The notes under the pieces: model-generated | What the model was told of the DNA's origin: nothing | The model's database searches: none | The model's input: the letters and a program-made list of their open reading frames with translations, nothing else | DNA from: Echinometra lucunter | Lineage: Eukaryota; Echinodermata; Echinoidea; Camarodonta; Echinometridae | NCBI GenBank assembly: GCA_029962745.1 | Contig: CM057162.1 | Span: 4,711,559-4,775,558 of the forward strand | Reading direction: 5' to 3' | Length of the DNA stretch: 64,000 bases | In this document: positions 13,243 to 25,470 of the stretch, piece by piece | Numbering within the stretch: position 1 is the first letter of the stretch | Layout: each line of letters starts with the position of its first letter | Translations under genes and position numbers: made by a program

Positions 13243-13740
13243 TTAAAGGCATTGGCTAACTTTGTGAGCAGCTGATTTAAAAAATTCTCAAACTAAGATG
13301 AAACATGTGTATGAGTACTTGTATTTATACTCAAAAACCCTCAAACCAACCATAATTTGGAAGGAAAAGCTGTAAATTAGACGCAAACTGCGATTTTATT
13401 AGCTTTCGTCTCGAGAGACACTGAACTAAGAGGACCGTTTGGACGAATTTAAAAATACCGTTACTTGCCTTCCGCCGCGTGATACGTCAATACACACAGT
13501 GCGGTCCGTTGAGTCATGTGCGCATGCGCACTCCTTTTACGTTGGGTCTATGCAACCGACCCTCGTATATTTTTCAAACATTGGTTCACATTTCTAATAT
13601 TTAAGAATACTTCCCGTGGATATTATGCTCTGAAACTTTCACACTGGTATTTTTACACTATAACCCTAATGTTTATCCCATTTTTAAGTAACAAAATGAG
13701 ATTTTTAAAAAATCATAACAATGTTAGCCAATGCCTTTAA
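13243..13740 (+). mobile_element. TTAA-flanked MITE, family 2, copy 1
   Basis: A 498-bp element with ends TTAAAGGCATTGGCTAAC and GTTAGCCAATGCCTTTAA. The interior includes GTGCGCATGCGCAC-like palindromic sequence. A 74-aa open frame near the right end recurs in the other copy and is repeat-derived. Confidence 0.85.
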
Positions 13741-15560
13741 CTTTTACCCTCCAGAGGTGGCTTGTTATCTTTATCTTTCTCCTTTTCCGAGTCATTCGAT
13801 AGCTTCACTCCACATTCATGTCGGTTTTGCCATTATTGGGCCACATCTCAATGAATAATTAGTCGAGAATATACGCTGGCCTTCCCGCTCAAGGCACCCC
13901 AGTCATCGATCATTGAAATTATCGAAATTCCATCACTGCCAGCTAGTCTCTTTAACAAACAATCTGTAATGAAAAGTTCATTATACGATACCAGTACCAA
14001 AAACTTAAGTTTGAAAAGCTGTACGACGACTTTGGTTAAGCTGCTCCTAAGTCTTTTGCTCTTGCACGAGCTTGCTAGCCTTGTCTGCAGGCGCCAAAAA
14101 GAGTTTCACGGATGGAGTATCCAGATAGAGTCTGCGGCAGGAGACTAATTAATGGCAGATAGATGGGATAATGTAAGTCAATCGGCGATCCCCGTGCAAT
14201 GAATTATCCAAACATTGCATATTTAATCCAGATTTTGGCGCGCTTTGTCATCATCACAGTCATGAAAACGACGGAATATCCCGAAACTTGTTAGTCTTGA
14301 GTGATGGACGTTTATCTGACAGTAAAACGACTTGATCGTAATGAGATACAATTTTAGATAAGGAGCTTTAGATTTCATAGATTGGCACTCACATGAATTA
14401 TCCAATGGTTGTTTTAAAAAATCGAAATCTTATGATTGGAGTTGCAAATTCAAAGTGGCCCCGTTGACAGTCAAAGCGGTATACAATAGTGATGACATTG
14501 AATGATACGCCTTAAACATATTTCAGAAAACATTGATATCAATATAATTATATAAGCATATTCAATTGCTTATGCTATTTAAAACATTCCCTGTTCAACG
14601 AAGGAAGGCTGAAGTAATAATAATGAAGAACATTAAACCTTAAATTTGTAACAAAGCATCGACAACATTCTCTTGTCATTAACATACACCGCTTGGGAAA
14701 CTGCCTTTACACTTGATAGAACGCTCCTTTGAAATATCGTGATTCAAGTTTTAAAGGTGATTTAGATTTACTGAAATAGCTTCCTTTTTCATGTGAACAG
14801 TCTCATGATACAAAAAAAATGAAAATAGAATGTCACTACTTATTTCATATCTTCCGTAGATTAGTAAGAAGGACTGAAATGCTATAGACTAACCACTACC
14901 AACACTTTCCCGTTTCTTTACTCTCTTTTTTTTCGCGTGGCATCATCATCTTTGGTAGCACCGTGAAATTAACCATCAACACTTCCATACGCGTGCGCAT
15001 ACCAATGCATGTGCAAATCAGTGCGGGAGGACGGTAAACCGATATCACGCTTTTTTCCATGTTGTATAAAACTCCCTTTGCATGAAGTTTGATACCATGG
15101 AATGCTGAATGACACACCGAATATATTCTTCTCTCGATGTATCTGGCGCTTTTTATACCGATGAATATTCAATATCCCTTGACTCACACACAACCGGCTA
15201 ATTTTCGCTTTCTTTTATCTGCATCACGCTTTTCCTTACGCCGTATCGCGTTCTTTTGTTCGCGAGATTTCTTCTTTCGCAGTGCCCTTTTCTTTGATCT
15301 ACATTGAACATCTTTGAGGATTTAAGTAGAATAGATCTCCAGGATTTCCCGTTGATTGACAAATGCACTGTTCTCCTGAAAAATTCCGGAAAGCGATATG
15401 AGCAAACAGGATATGTTTCGATGGTGATCGGACAAATATGCCGAGCAAGAAACATTAAAGTCACTACTCCAGTCACCTTACCCCTTCCTCTTATAGTAGG
15501 GAAGTTGAGAACGAAGATGGGGTTTACGTAATTTTCAGGAGCCGCGGAGGTTTTGAAAGT

Positions 15561-15758
15561 GGGGGGGGGGGGGGGGGGGTGGGGCTGAGCATGCGAACAA
15601 GCATCATCATTGCCGTGTTATTATAGAGGCCAACGTCTCTACTCAAAAAAGTGTGTGGGGGGGGGGGGGGTGGGGCTGAGCATGCGAACAAGCATCATCA
15701 TTGCCGTGTTATTATAGAGGCCAACGTCTCTACTCAAAAAAGTGTGTGGGGGGGGGGG
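15561..15758 (+). repeat. 91-bp direct tandem duplication with poly-G ends
   Basis: GGGGCTGAGCATGCGAACAA and the following bases to AAAAAAGTGTGTGGGG occur twice, with starts offset by 91 bp and seemingly identical. Recent duplication or assembly slippage at the G run is possible. Confidence 0.9.
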
Positions 15759-15957
15759 TCTTTTAAATCCGACGTATGTGATGTTTTGCTGTGCCCAAAG
15801 TTAGTGAGAAGAGAGAAAAAATAAACATAAATTGAGACCACAAGTGTCGTTTTCCTTGTTATTTGGTTTAATCCAAGTTCTAGCAAAGCTGTCAACTTGT
15901 CATGATTGAGTGTTCGTTTCTAGAGCTCCAACTTGCTGAGAATGATGAATTTCTCCC

Positions 15958-16236
15958 CAATAACAATGATAATAATGATAACAATAACAATACCGATAGA
16001 GGGTTTATGTCTGTCACACCATTCCTGGAGCCCCACTGTTATTACCCCGGCTTTAGCCATGTTAGCATGGCTGCCACTATACGGCGCTCTGGCATTTCAC
16101 GGAATTTCTCCTACCGAAAATCCATTCACTACACCTGAGTGGAGAGCGGCAAACAGAGTGCCGTGGCAGGACTCGAAACGCGAAGCATGTGATCCACAGT
16201 CTGGTGACGTAATTATCCACTAGACCACAACCCCCT
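15958..16236 (-). mobile_element. tRNA-like SINE, second copy with short ATT-type tail
   Basis: Shares head (CGAGTCCTGCCACGG, box B degenerate) and body (GGCTAAAGCCGGGGTAATAA) with the copy at 49725-50346. It ends in a short ATTATC-type run at 15958-15995. Confidence 0.65.
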
Positions 16237-17598
16237 ATAGATTCACCATCGTCCATGAATATTACCCTCCTGTCCTTCTCTTCACTTTCCTTCCCCCCAT
16301 TCCAGTAGCATTATTCTAGATTTTCTGAAAGAAATATCATCACAACCGAATGGGTTTAATGCTTTTCACATTGTAATCTTGTTACAAAAGTCCAAGTTAG
16401 AGGAATAAGCTCTAAAAGATCTTCCAGCTAGGACTCGTACTACAACCCGGTGAACAAAATCGCGCTAGTCCCTTTTCTTTTAAAAATAAACACTTGAAAG
16501 TCATTTTGATCTTTACTATTTTCACGCGCTCAAAAAATCGAAATTAAGAAGGGATTTCCAATCGAGGATAGCTGCGGCATCGATTCATAGGAGGTCACGT
16601 GACCCTTTATGCATATTTTGTCTCAAAACCAAAGAAAGAAAATACTCACTGAAAGGCTATTAGGTTCAAGTGTTTTTCGGCTCCAAACGGCCTCAGAAGG
16701 AAGGCTTTACGAGGGTAGGAATCGCTCTCCGAATAAGAGCAACGACTTTCTTCTTTTTTGTGTGTGTGATCACCATCAGTCCTATGATCGAGTATTGGAT
16801 TATCGGACATGTCGATTCCGGTGAAAAAGGGATCCGTAGGAGCGTCACGAAAGAGGGATAGGGGTGCAGCTCCTCTTTCAATTCATTCATCATTTTCTTG
16901 GTATGTTCGAAAGAAAGTTTGACTTCCTGTCAGCACTTTTAAAAAACATTTTACATCTTTACGGGAAGTGAGAAATCTGAAATTTTCAAACCCCCCCCCC
17001 CTCTCTCTCTGTTCCTCTCTCTCTTTGGGGGCTTCTTCTTCTTATAGTTGTAGGCAAAAGACAGTGTGCCTGATATTCTCCGATATAAAAATAGTCTAGC
17101 TACAACCATGTCAGACCCCACTGTGGCAAATCTATAGAACTGAGGATTGTGGAGGGATGAGCGGCTGAATGGACTGAGCGGTGATCTGTAAAACACGAGG
17201 TCTTGGGTTCAATCTCCATTCACGCAGTCAGTGTGGTCAGTGTGGTCATGTCTATATGCTTTGTATGATCACTCAGCTCAAAGCGTGTGTCACATAACTG
17301 AAAGCGTTAACTTCCAATTTACCTGTCATCTAAATGTACTTTACAATCGTTTCTTCAATTCGCTGTAGAGTTTCCAGCGTGAATTATGTTTCACCCCCTC
17401 CCTCCTCCCCCTAAAGAGTAGCTATGTACCGGCTACCGCCCACACACTGGATACGCCGCTGTTGGAGGAGTTAGGAAAAGAAGGGCAAAAGGGCAATGTG
17501 ACCTTTTTGAAACCCCTTGATGGTTATCATGAGCTCCCGATATAGGAGAGAGAGGGGAGAAAGAAAAGGAGATGGAGGGGGTACACAGAAGGAAATCA

Positions 17599-17601
17599 AA
17601 T

Positions 17602-17645
<44 letters not shown>
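17599..17645 (+). repeat. (AG)n microsatellite
   Basis: Nearly perfect AG dinucleotide run, followed by a GT-rich stretch to about 17723. Confidence 0.95.
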
Positions 17646-17652
<7 letters not shown>

Positions 17653-17723
17653 TGTGTGGTGAGGGTGTGTGAGGGAGATAGAGAGTGGGTGTGAGGGTGT
17701 GTGTGTGGGTGTGTGTTAGTGGG

Positions 17724-17925
17724 GTGTCGAGGTCGAGTGGTTTAAGGCACTTTACTGGAGACTGGAGGCGCGAGAATGGGGGGTTCGATCCCTGGCACGG
17801 CACTTATGCCCTCGAGCAAGGCATTTTATCTACATTTCTCTTTTATCGTACATCAAAATGAACTAACGTGCTATAGGGATATTGATACCAAAGTGTGCAT
17901 GTGTTGTTGTTTTTAAAAAGTGTGT
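17724..17925 (+). mobile_element. tRNA-derived SINE, copy 1
   Basis: The head carries GGTCGAGTGGTTTAAGGC (A-box-like) and GGTTCGATCCC (B box), followed by a body CTTATGCCC-GAGCAAGGCATTT. The same order occurs inverted at 32255-32425. A GT-rich tract lies directly upstream of the head. Confidence 0.75.
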
Positions 17926-18585
17926 GTTTGGGATCATGTATTTTGTTTTTATAAAACTGATTTCATTCTACTTCTGTTTCTTCTTCTTTGCTCTTTGATT
18001 TGTGAATATAATCTATCAAATTATGTTATGAAAACGAAATGAAGATTCGTATTTATATGGAATACATTGATTCACATGTAATGATTTAGTTTGAATGGAA
18101 TCTCTAATTAAAAGAAAGGAAAACAAAAGGTGTGATTAAGACAAAGAGGGAGAACTTTAAAGATATTCTAGCCAGAGGGGTAGGAAGTAGAAAGAGAGAA
18201 AAAAAGAAAAGATGGAGAGCTAAAAACAGAGGAGGGAGAAAAAGAGCGGGGAAGGGGTAAGGGGCAGAGAGAGCGAAGAGAGCAAGGAAGAGAAAAAGAG
18301 ACAAAAGAAAACGGAGAGAGAAATAGAAAGAGGAAAATATGGAAGAGGAAGAGAGAGAGAGAGAGAGAGAGAGACCGCAGTGACTTCTTACAACAGGATG
18401 CTAAAAATACCGCATGTGTGGAGATCAAGTGCTATGATCTCTCGAACTACACAGAACGCGATGTCCTGCACTTTTAGCTTGAGTTAAAGCTGAAAATGAG
18501 ATTGAGAAGGAGTCCGCTGTATGTCACAACACATTCCGAAAAGTAGGTCAACTGTTTGGTTGTGAAGAGGAATAAAAAGGTAGAG

Positions 18586-18984
18586 TTAACCCATTCAGGA
18601 AAGGAAAAGCCTAATGTGATCAGTTTTTCTCCTTCAAATTGGCCACAACAGTATTTATCTTATAAACCGTCGTGTATCTCAAAGAATACAAATTGATGGA
18701 AAGAATGCATGGTGGGAATTTTAAAATTTGCCAATTTGCATGGGAAAAGCCAAAGGCAATTTTGAAGTTTTTATCATATTGCCAATCTAAAGATTTTAGC
18801 GATTTTTTACTTCTACAAAATTTCAGCTTCTAACGACAAATACTGATGATGCACCAAAATTGGCACAGCACGTGTAAAATTTTTGCTGTTTCTGCTTATG
18901 TATTGGGTATAATTTTTAGAAATACACATCAATAGTTTCTGGGCCGAACCACAAAATTTGGACCCTCTGTCAGGAATGGCTTAA
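18586..18984 (+). mobile_element. TTAA-flanked MITE, family 1, copy 2 (diverged)
   Basis: Starts TTAACCCATTCAGGAAAG and ends CTGTCAGGAATGGCTTAA, with the same interior as the 505-918 copy but many substitutions. It is an older copy, 185 bp from an inverted copy. Confidence 0.8.
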
Positions 18985-19007
18985 CATGAGATAGAATTCT
19001 TAGAAAA

Positions 19008-19672
19008 AGTGGTGCTGATTAGAAACTTTTCTTGTCCCACATTAATTTGGAACCTTTATAGGTTCTTTAAAGAACCATTACTGGCCTATAAAGGTTTTCT
19101 AAAGCATTAAAGGTTCTACAGGGGTCTTTAGAACCACTCTTGGTTGTACAGGGAACATTTTGGGGTTCTTAACCCATTCGTAACAGAAGTCCACATTTTG
19201 TGGTTTAGCCTAATATCTTTTGATGCAAAGCCCTGAAAATCATACCAAATACATGAGCAGAAAGAGCAAAAAATTCTACACAAACTGTGCCCATTTTGGT
19301 TGCGTCAATATTTGTTGATTGATGCTGAAATTTTTTAAAAGGAAAATAAGCATTAAAATCCTTAAATTGGCAATGTGATAGAAAGTTTAAAATCATCGTT
19401 TCCCCCTGCAAATTGGCAACTTTTTGACTTCTCATCGTAATTTCTGTCAATTTGTATTCATTTCAGATACATGACGTTTTATAAGAAAAATGCAGCAATA
19501 AAATAAAAATGTTGGTGTTGCCAATTTGAAGAATAAAAGCTGATCAAATTAGGCTTTAAATAATTCCTGTCACGAATGGGTTAAAAAATATAAAGAACCC
19601 TCGATAAAACCCTTTTTCTGGAGGTTCTGAATACAGGACCAAAAAAAAAAAATTTAACTGGTACATTTTTCT
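19008..19672. mobile_element. Inverted-repeat element hosting the copy-3 insertion
   Basis: The outer ends carry TTCTTAGAAAA and TTTTCTAAGAG as short inverted repeats. The interior has several GGTTCTTTAAAGAACC-like palindromes. It is split by the MITE at 19169-19584, leaving about 250 bp of original sequence. Confidence 0.5.
19169..19584 (-). mobile_element. TTAA-flanked MITE, family 1, copy 3 (inverted, nested)
   Basis: A reverse-oriented copy: TTAACCCATTCGTAACAG to CTGTCACGAATGGGTTAA. It interrupts a different short repeat (about 19008-19672); removing it with one TTAA rejoins GGTTC-TTAA-AAAATA. This is the best evidence here for TTAA-specific insertion. Confidence 0.85.
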
Positions 19673-19999
19673 AAGAGTGTTAATTTACTATGATACCTGG
19701 CTACATGAAAACAATTTTTTCCTCATCTTCTAAAGAACACAAAATGGGTGAGGTTTAACTATACTGCTGATCAAGCCCAATCAGAAGTGGACTTTGCTGC
19801 ATGTATTCCCAGAAAGAATGGGAAATTTTGAAGGGCGATCTTTGGGGTAAAGAAGAAACGCTTTCAATACTCAATGCGGCACAAGCATAGATACTAAAGA
19901 ACTTTGCAAGGAGAGAGTGGGATAGAGATATGTGCTCCTGAAACTCTTTGTTTCACGTTCGTCTCTTTTTGTGCCCTTGTCATGACGCTCTGCTCTTAC

Positions 20000-20053
20000 A
20001 AGTGCATTTGGGCGACAGCACGAAGATCAGCTTCGGCACAAAAAGTACAACCT
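20000..20053 (-). other. Possible 54-nt exon, weak class-C GPCR resemblance
   Basis: Bounded by an acceptor CAACTTTCAG and donor CTT/GTAAGAGC, phase 1-1, reading VVLFVPKLIFVLSPKCT. The FVPKLI string recalls the end of TM7 in GABA-B-like receptors. The match is too short to be more than a lead, and no neighbouring exon was found. Confidence 0.15.
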
Positions 20054-21420
20054 CTGAAAGTTGATCCGAGGTATATCACCAAGCTGCGTTTTATTATACA
20101 AACTTGACGAATGACGAGAGTATATACGACTGTTGTAACTGGATCATTCTAAAGATGACTCGTAGGAAGGGAGAGCGAATAATCGAAAATTCCATGAAGC
20201 AGGAATTCAGTTGTTGTAGCCCCCGTCCATAGATTTCTCGACACTCGAAAAGACTTACTTGTAACTACGGTCTTTTCGAGTCCTGGGAAGGAAGTGTCAG
20301 TTTAAAGTAAAACCTGACAACCAAAACATTAACAACCAACCACACACACAAAAAAAAAAACCCACAACAATATGGAAACAAACAACAACATAAAAAATAC
20401 AATAACATTGTAATCTCGTTGATCGCTTTACTTTACAGTAATCTTTACCACACACGTAATGTTGAGTACGATATGATTTCACTATAAAACGCATTAGTTT
20501 GGGGCCTAACCAGAGTTACCTTGGACTTCGTGTTCAACGGGTCAAAGAAACAGTTTTAGCATAACACCCATGCAGGAAGATGACAAAGTTACTTCAGAAT
20601 CTTTAGGGGATGGACTGAAAATTCACGATTCCCTCCAGTATTATCTATTAAACAATAAATGGGAACACATACAAAAAGAACACAGAAAAAAAATGGAGTG
20701 AATGAACTCAACGATCTTTTAGTTCATTCCTTCTTTTACGTCTCTTTACCCCTATTTCTTCTTCCTTTTTGTTTTCAAGGTGATACTGACATTAACATAA
20801 TAGATTAAAGTGTTGCAGGGATTCGCACCTTGTGGTTCAGTCCGGAGACTTCAAAACTAGACAATAGTCCTCTACATCAAAGCATTGGAATGTTGCTTTT
20901 CCTTTTTTACAAAATATTGAGTCATTCTTATTCATTTCGCCCTCCAGAGTCCCGTGTGTATGACTGAGTCTCCCCTCGAGATCATCTACAAAAATACTAG
21001 TCAAATCCGGTTTTCTTTACCGCCGCATGATGGCTATCAATATTCATATCCATTATCTCAAGATGATGCCTCGATGATCGGATTATAATATAAACCTTTT
21101 TCCTCATTTAGCTGAACATGTATACATTTCAAAAGCAAACATGCGGCGTGAACCGTAGCCAAGGGAGCAACGGGAAGGCAGACTGGCGCTGACGTCGCCC
21201 CTACTTCCCTTGTTCAAAACCGTTGCATCATTATGAGGAAAATGGAGAGAATTGTTAGCTGTAATGCTTTTTGTTAATGCAAATCGCTTTCTTGAATTAG
21301 AAATATTCGACTAGGCAATGAGATGAATTCGGAATGCGATTTTGTGAAACTGGATATGGTGGGACTTTGATACGCATTACACACACACACGCCTTCCTGC
21401 ATATCACACTCGCCATACAG

Positions 21421-21555
21421 CAAGTACTTGTCGAACGCAGGCAACTTCACCAAAGAGTATCGGAGAACGTCGGCGGTGAAGGGCCCAGACAGACCGGCGA
21501 CAGTTTCTATGACGACATGCATTTTCAAGCACCGATTTGGAGTAGACAACACTTA
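21421..21555 (+). other. Exon-like GC-rich segment, strand ambiguous
   Basis: After CGCCATACAG on the plus strand, one frame reads KYLSNAGNFTKEYRRTSA, then VKGPDRPATVSMTTCIFKHR and FGVDNT before TAA. On the minus strand the same bases read KMHVVIETVAGLSGPFTAD and KLPAFDKYLLYGECDM. Both look codon-like and neither matches a family I recognise. The GC and CpG content stands out from the AT-rich flanks. It could be an exon of an unidentified gene or an unannotated regulatory segment. Confidence 0.25.
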
Positions 21556-21821
21556 AAAACTACTCCCCTCCACATTTTCCCCTCTTCGTATGATATTGTT
21601 TGAAACCATGTGCTAATCACTATACAGTACACCTGGTTTCTTGGCAGGCGGTTCGAGTATCCGTCTAGTCATCACTTTCTTGTGTTTTTTCCAATCCCGC
21701 GGTGATGACGGCTCGCGCGCGCCGCCAGGGCTTATCCCCGCGGGCATTCCAGAATTTGTATTGCGATGGAGCAACATGTGCGCGTGCGAAGCACATTATC
21801 AAAGTGCTTCTGATGCATCAT

Positions 21822-21825
<4 letters not shown>

Positions 21826-21856
<31 letters not shown>
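21826..21856 (+). repeat. (AG)n microsatellite
   Basis: Perfect AG run. Confidence 0.95.
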
Positions 21857-21861
<5 letters not shown>

Positions 21862-23148
21862 ACGAATAGGCCGGGCCCAGTTTTTCACTCAAAGAGAAAT
21901 CAAGAAAGAATTGTTGAAAGGAGAAGGAAGAGACGGACAAACTTGATGGTTTTCAAGGAATCATCGGGCGAGAAGAGACAAACGGGACAGTAGCCGCTTA
22001 GCACGCACATGCCAGGTGAATTTAAAATGTAACGTTAGCCCTGCTCAGACATTCTGGTGCCAAGCTTGTCGGGAGGAAGAATGTCATATTGACGTTAAGA
22101 GCATGCACGAGGACATCCCGAACATGCCTCAAACACCACTCAAGTCACATTTTACGCACTTATTGTCACTTTCATCCTTCCACCTTTCGCTAGCACTTAA
22201 ATCGGCAACCCTAATCGTCTGTAGACCACTTAAGACCTAACTGACAAGCTCAGCTCAAATTTTTGTGCATGATTTTGCAGCCGACGAGCATGGCATATTT
22301 TCCGGGATATCGATTACTCATACAAATAAAAACATGTGAGAAATTCAAATATCAGAGATATGATACAGCTATTAGCATTAAATATAAAAGCTTTGATGAC
22401 AATGACAGCCCTTGCGTGAAATAGTCGACTATTTGGCAGAATCATATTTCATTTGATAGCATTCTACGATTGATCAATACTGGCACTGTTATGTGTATCG
22501 CGATATCTGAATCCTTTCCCTTGCACACAGTGATCAATGCAGTCAATGGTAAAAATCAATCATACGATCAATTGCTAAGCTTTGTGTTACGGGGCCCAGG
22601 TCAATTAATTTAGTATACCACATTCTTCTCTATATTTCTCGCCCAGTATTTTTGTTCTTCCTTTATAATGTTGATAATTATTCGACTGTTTTCTTTTCCA
22701 TTTTCTCTTAATTTCCCTAAAGTATAAATCAAACTTGTCACTCTTTTATTCTCTTTCCAAGAAAATTCATATGACAGAGTACTGTTCGCACAACACAGTT
22801 CTTGTTCGTGATGTATTGCGCACGGGTAGTTAGAACGCATCGTCAGTATTGAAAGAAAGGAGAGAAGTAAATTGAAATACTTTAGTATACTTTAGTAAAC
22901 TGGTCAATGCGAACGGATTGGAGCGAACAGTTTTGATAAAAATTAATGTTCATCTAAAACTTAATCACGGAATCTAGTTCGTCTTGAACCTAACCAAATC
23001 CATCGCCTGCATGTAAAAAAACATTCTTCATCATAAAAACAAATTTCTAACTTACCGATAAGCAAACTTTCCTTTCAGCTCATTGGACATCACTGCGAGA
23101 GCGTTTAATATTTTTCACAAAGTGTAATGAACGACTTTACTGAAACCA

Positions 23149-23287
23149 GGGGGGCGTTTCATGAAACAATTAGTCGGTGGCTTTCACCGACTAATTTGCT
23201 TTCAGCCAATCAGATGCGAGTATTTTCAGTAGCTTATAACATTTGTCGGTGATTTTCACCCACAAAACTATTCATGAAACGCTCCCC
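23149..23287. repeat. Foldback element (GTTTCATGAA class), copy 1
   Basis: GGGGGGCGTTTCATGAA at the left pairs with TTCATGAAACGCTCCCC at the right. An inner arm pair ATTAGTCGGTG/CACCGACTAAT is present. The middle holds CAGCCAATCAGATG. Confidence 0.75.
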
Positions 23288-23455
23288 AGGATGGTCTTTT
23301 GTATACAACATCGAGGAATGGATGGTATACAAACATGTCCGTAATATCACTGACCCGCGATCGAAAATCTTTCGGCAAGATAGTTACTCAGGGCTACAAA
23401 GTCGAATATATCAAAATTGTGGTAAGAATTCGTCCTATCCTCATCATACATCCAG

Positions 23456-23457
<2 letters not shown>

Positions 23458-23522
<65 letters not shown>

Positions 23523-23543
23523 CTCTTCTCTCTCTCTCTCTCA
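23458..23543 (+). repeat. (CT)n microsatellite
   Basis: CT run with a few CCT interruptions. Confidence 0.95.
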
Positions 23544-23787
23544 TTGCTGAGAAACTCTTTAATATTTTCTTATACGTACTCCCAGTTGGACCGTCATCCA
23601 AGTGAAAAATTCCCATGCTCCTTAGGTCTAATCAAAAGAAATATTGGTTACAGGGGCCAAAGAGCGCTTTCGTCACAGGACTGGCATGATTAAGTTATTC
23701 TGAAATTGGACAAAATATACTACGATACCTATTATTCTACTGACACGATCATTATTACTTGTGCTACATCATCATCAACAACAACTT

Positions 23788-23873
<86 letters not shown>

Positions 23874-23886
23874 ACTACTACTACTT

Positions 23887-23934
<48 letters not shown>

Positions 23935-23946
23935 CTCCTCCTCCTC

Positions 23947-24002
<56 letters not shown>

Positions 24003-24112
24003 ACTACTACTTCTCCTCCTCCTCCTCCTACTACTACTACTATTACTACTACTACTACTTATACTACTACTTCCACTACTATACTGATATAACTGCAACT
24101 CCTACTACTACT
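23788..24112 (+). repeat. (CTA/CTG/CTC)n compound trinucleotide array
   Basis: Blocks of ACT, GCT and CCT triplets alternate over about 325 bp. Poly-Leu, Thr/Ala/Pro and Tyr/Cys frames arise only from this. Confidence 0.97.
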
Positions 24113-24266
24113 GGGTGCCGTTGCATAAAAAACTTGCTATTATAGTAACTTTGCCATCAATGGACCATGGTAACGTTGCTCAACAGCCAATCAAAATCTA
24201 GTATTCCATGAAAGTTACCATTGATGGCAAAGTTATTATAAGAGCAAAGTTTATGCAACGGCACCC
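24113..24266. repeat. Foldback element, copy 2
   Basis: GGGTGCCGTTGCATAAA and TTTATGCAACGGCACCC are inverted ends. Inner arms AACTTTGCCATCAATGG and CCATTGATGGCAAAGTT pair. The centre has CAGCCAATCAAAAT. Confidence 0.8.
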
Positions 24267-25140
24267 TGATGTTACTTATGTATGTATACTGCTACTGCAT
24301 CCCGCTGTGCCACCCACACACCCACACACACCCACACACAACACTGAGAGAGATCTTTTCTTTTTCCTTTTCTTGGTTATACATCGATAATATACTCGGA
24401 TACAACCAACCAACTTAGTATACGTTTACCATAGAGTTTAACCCATTTACTACGATTTGATTTTACATGTACGCATTTTCCATATAAACCCCAACCGGAA
24501 TTATCCCGTGCATAGTATTCTGTGGGTGAAACAAAACCCGTCATCCTGGCGACGCGAAAGATCCACCCTTCTTGTTCAATTGAATTTATTTCCTCAAAAG
24601 TCGGTGAAAAGTCACCACTGAGAGAGAAAAAAATGAATTAAACAGGGTGGACAAAGGTGGAAACCAATACCAGATAATCTTGTTACGTCTTGACACATTT
24701 CGTGACCGGAATTTTAAGCGTGCTCCAAACTGAGCAAGAAATTCCGGTCAACACCACATCGCGCGGAATGATATATTATCGCGGTGTAAACACAATGTGT
24801 CGCCGGCCATGTCAACACGACGATAAATTATCTACTCAAATTAGTCCCGTGTTTCTCCTGACCGTTTCGGTATGGGAAGAGTAACTTGACCATGATAATT
24901 CGTATCTGTCATTACGGATTGTTGTTGATACAGCTTACGGTTGAGTTTTGAGACCTCAGTGAGGTATATAAGCCCCCCCCCCCCCCCAAACACACACACA
25001 CACCCATGATCCCAATGAGAATCAATTTACAGATCATATTCTTTAAGTAGGAACTGGATTTTTATATTAGCGCCTGTGTCAAATTTCATTATCGTTTCAA
25101 TGTACTCTCATGGTAACAGAAACAGAAGTAGTTGTAGGCC

Positions 25141-25470
<330 letters not shown>

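Noticed and set aside
17740..17810. Functional tRNA gene
   Set aside because: A and B boxes are present but the stems do not form a full cloverleaf, and the same body recurs at 32255-32425, as expected for a SINE.
23706..24145. Thr/Ala/Pro, Leu and Tyr/Cys homopolymer frames
   Set aside because: Compound trinucleotide array; every frame is open by necessity.
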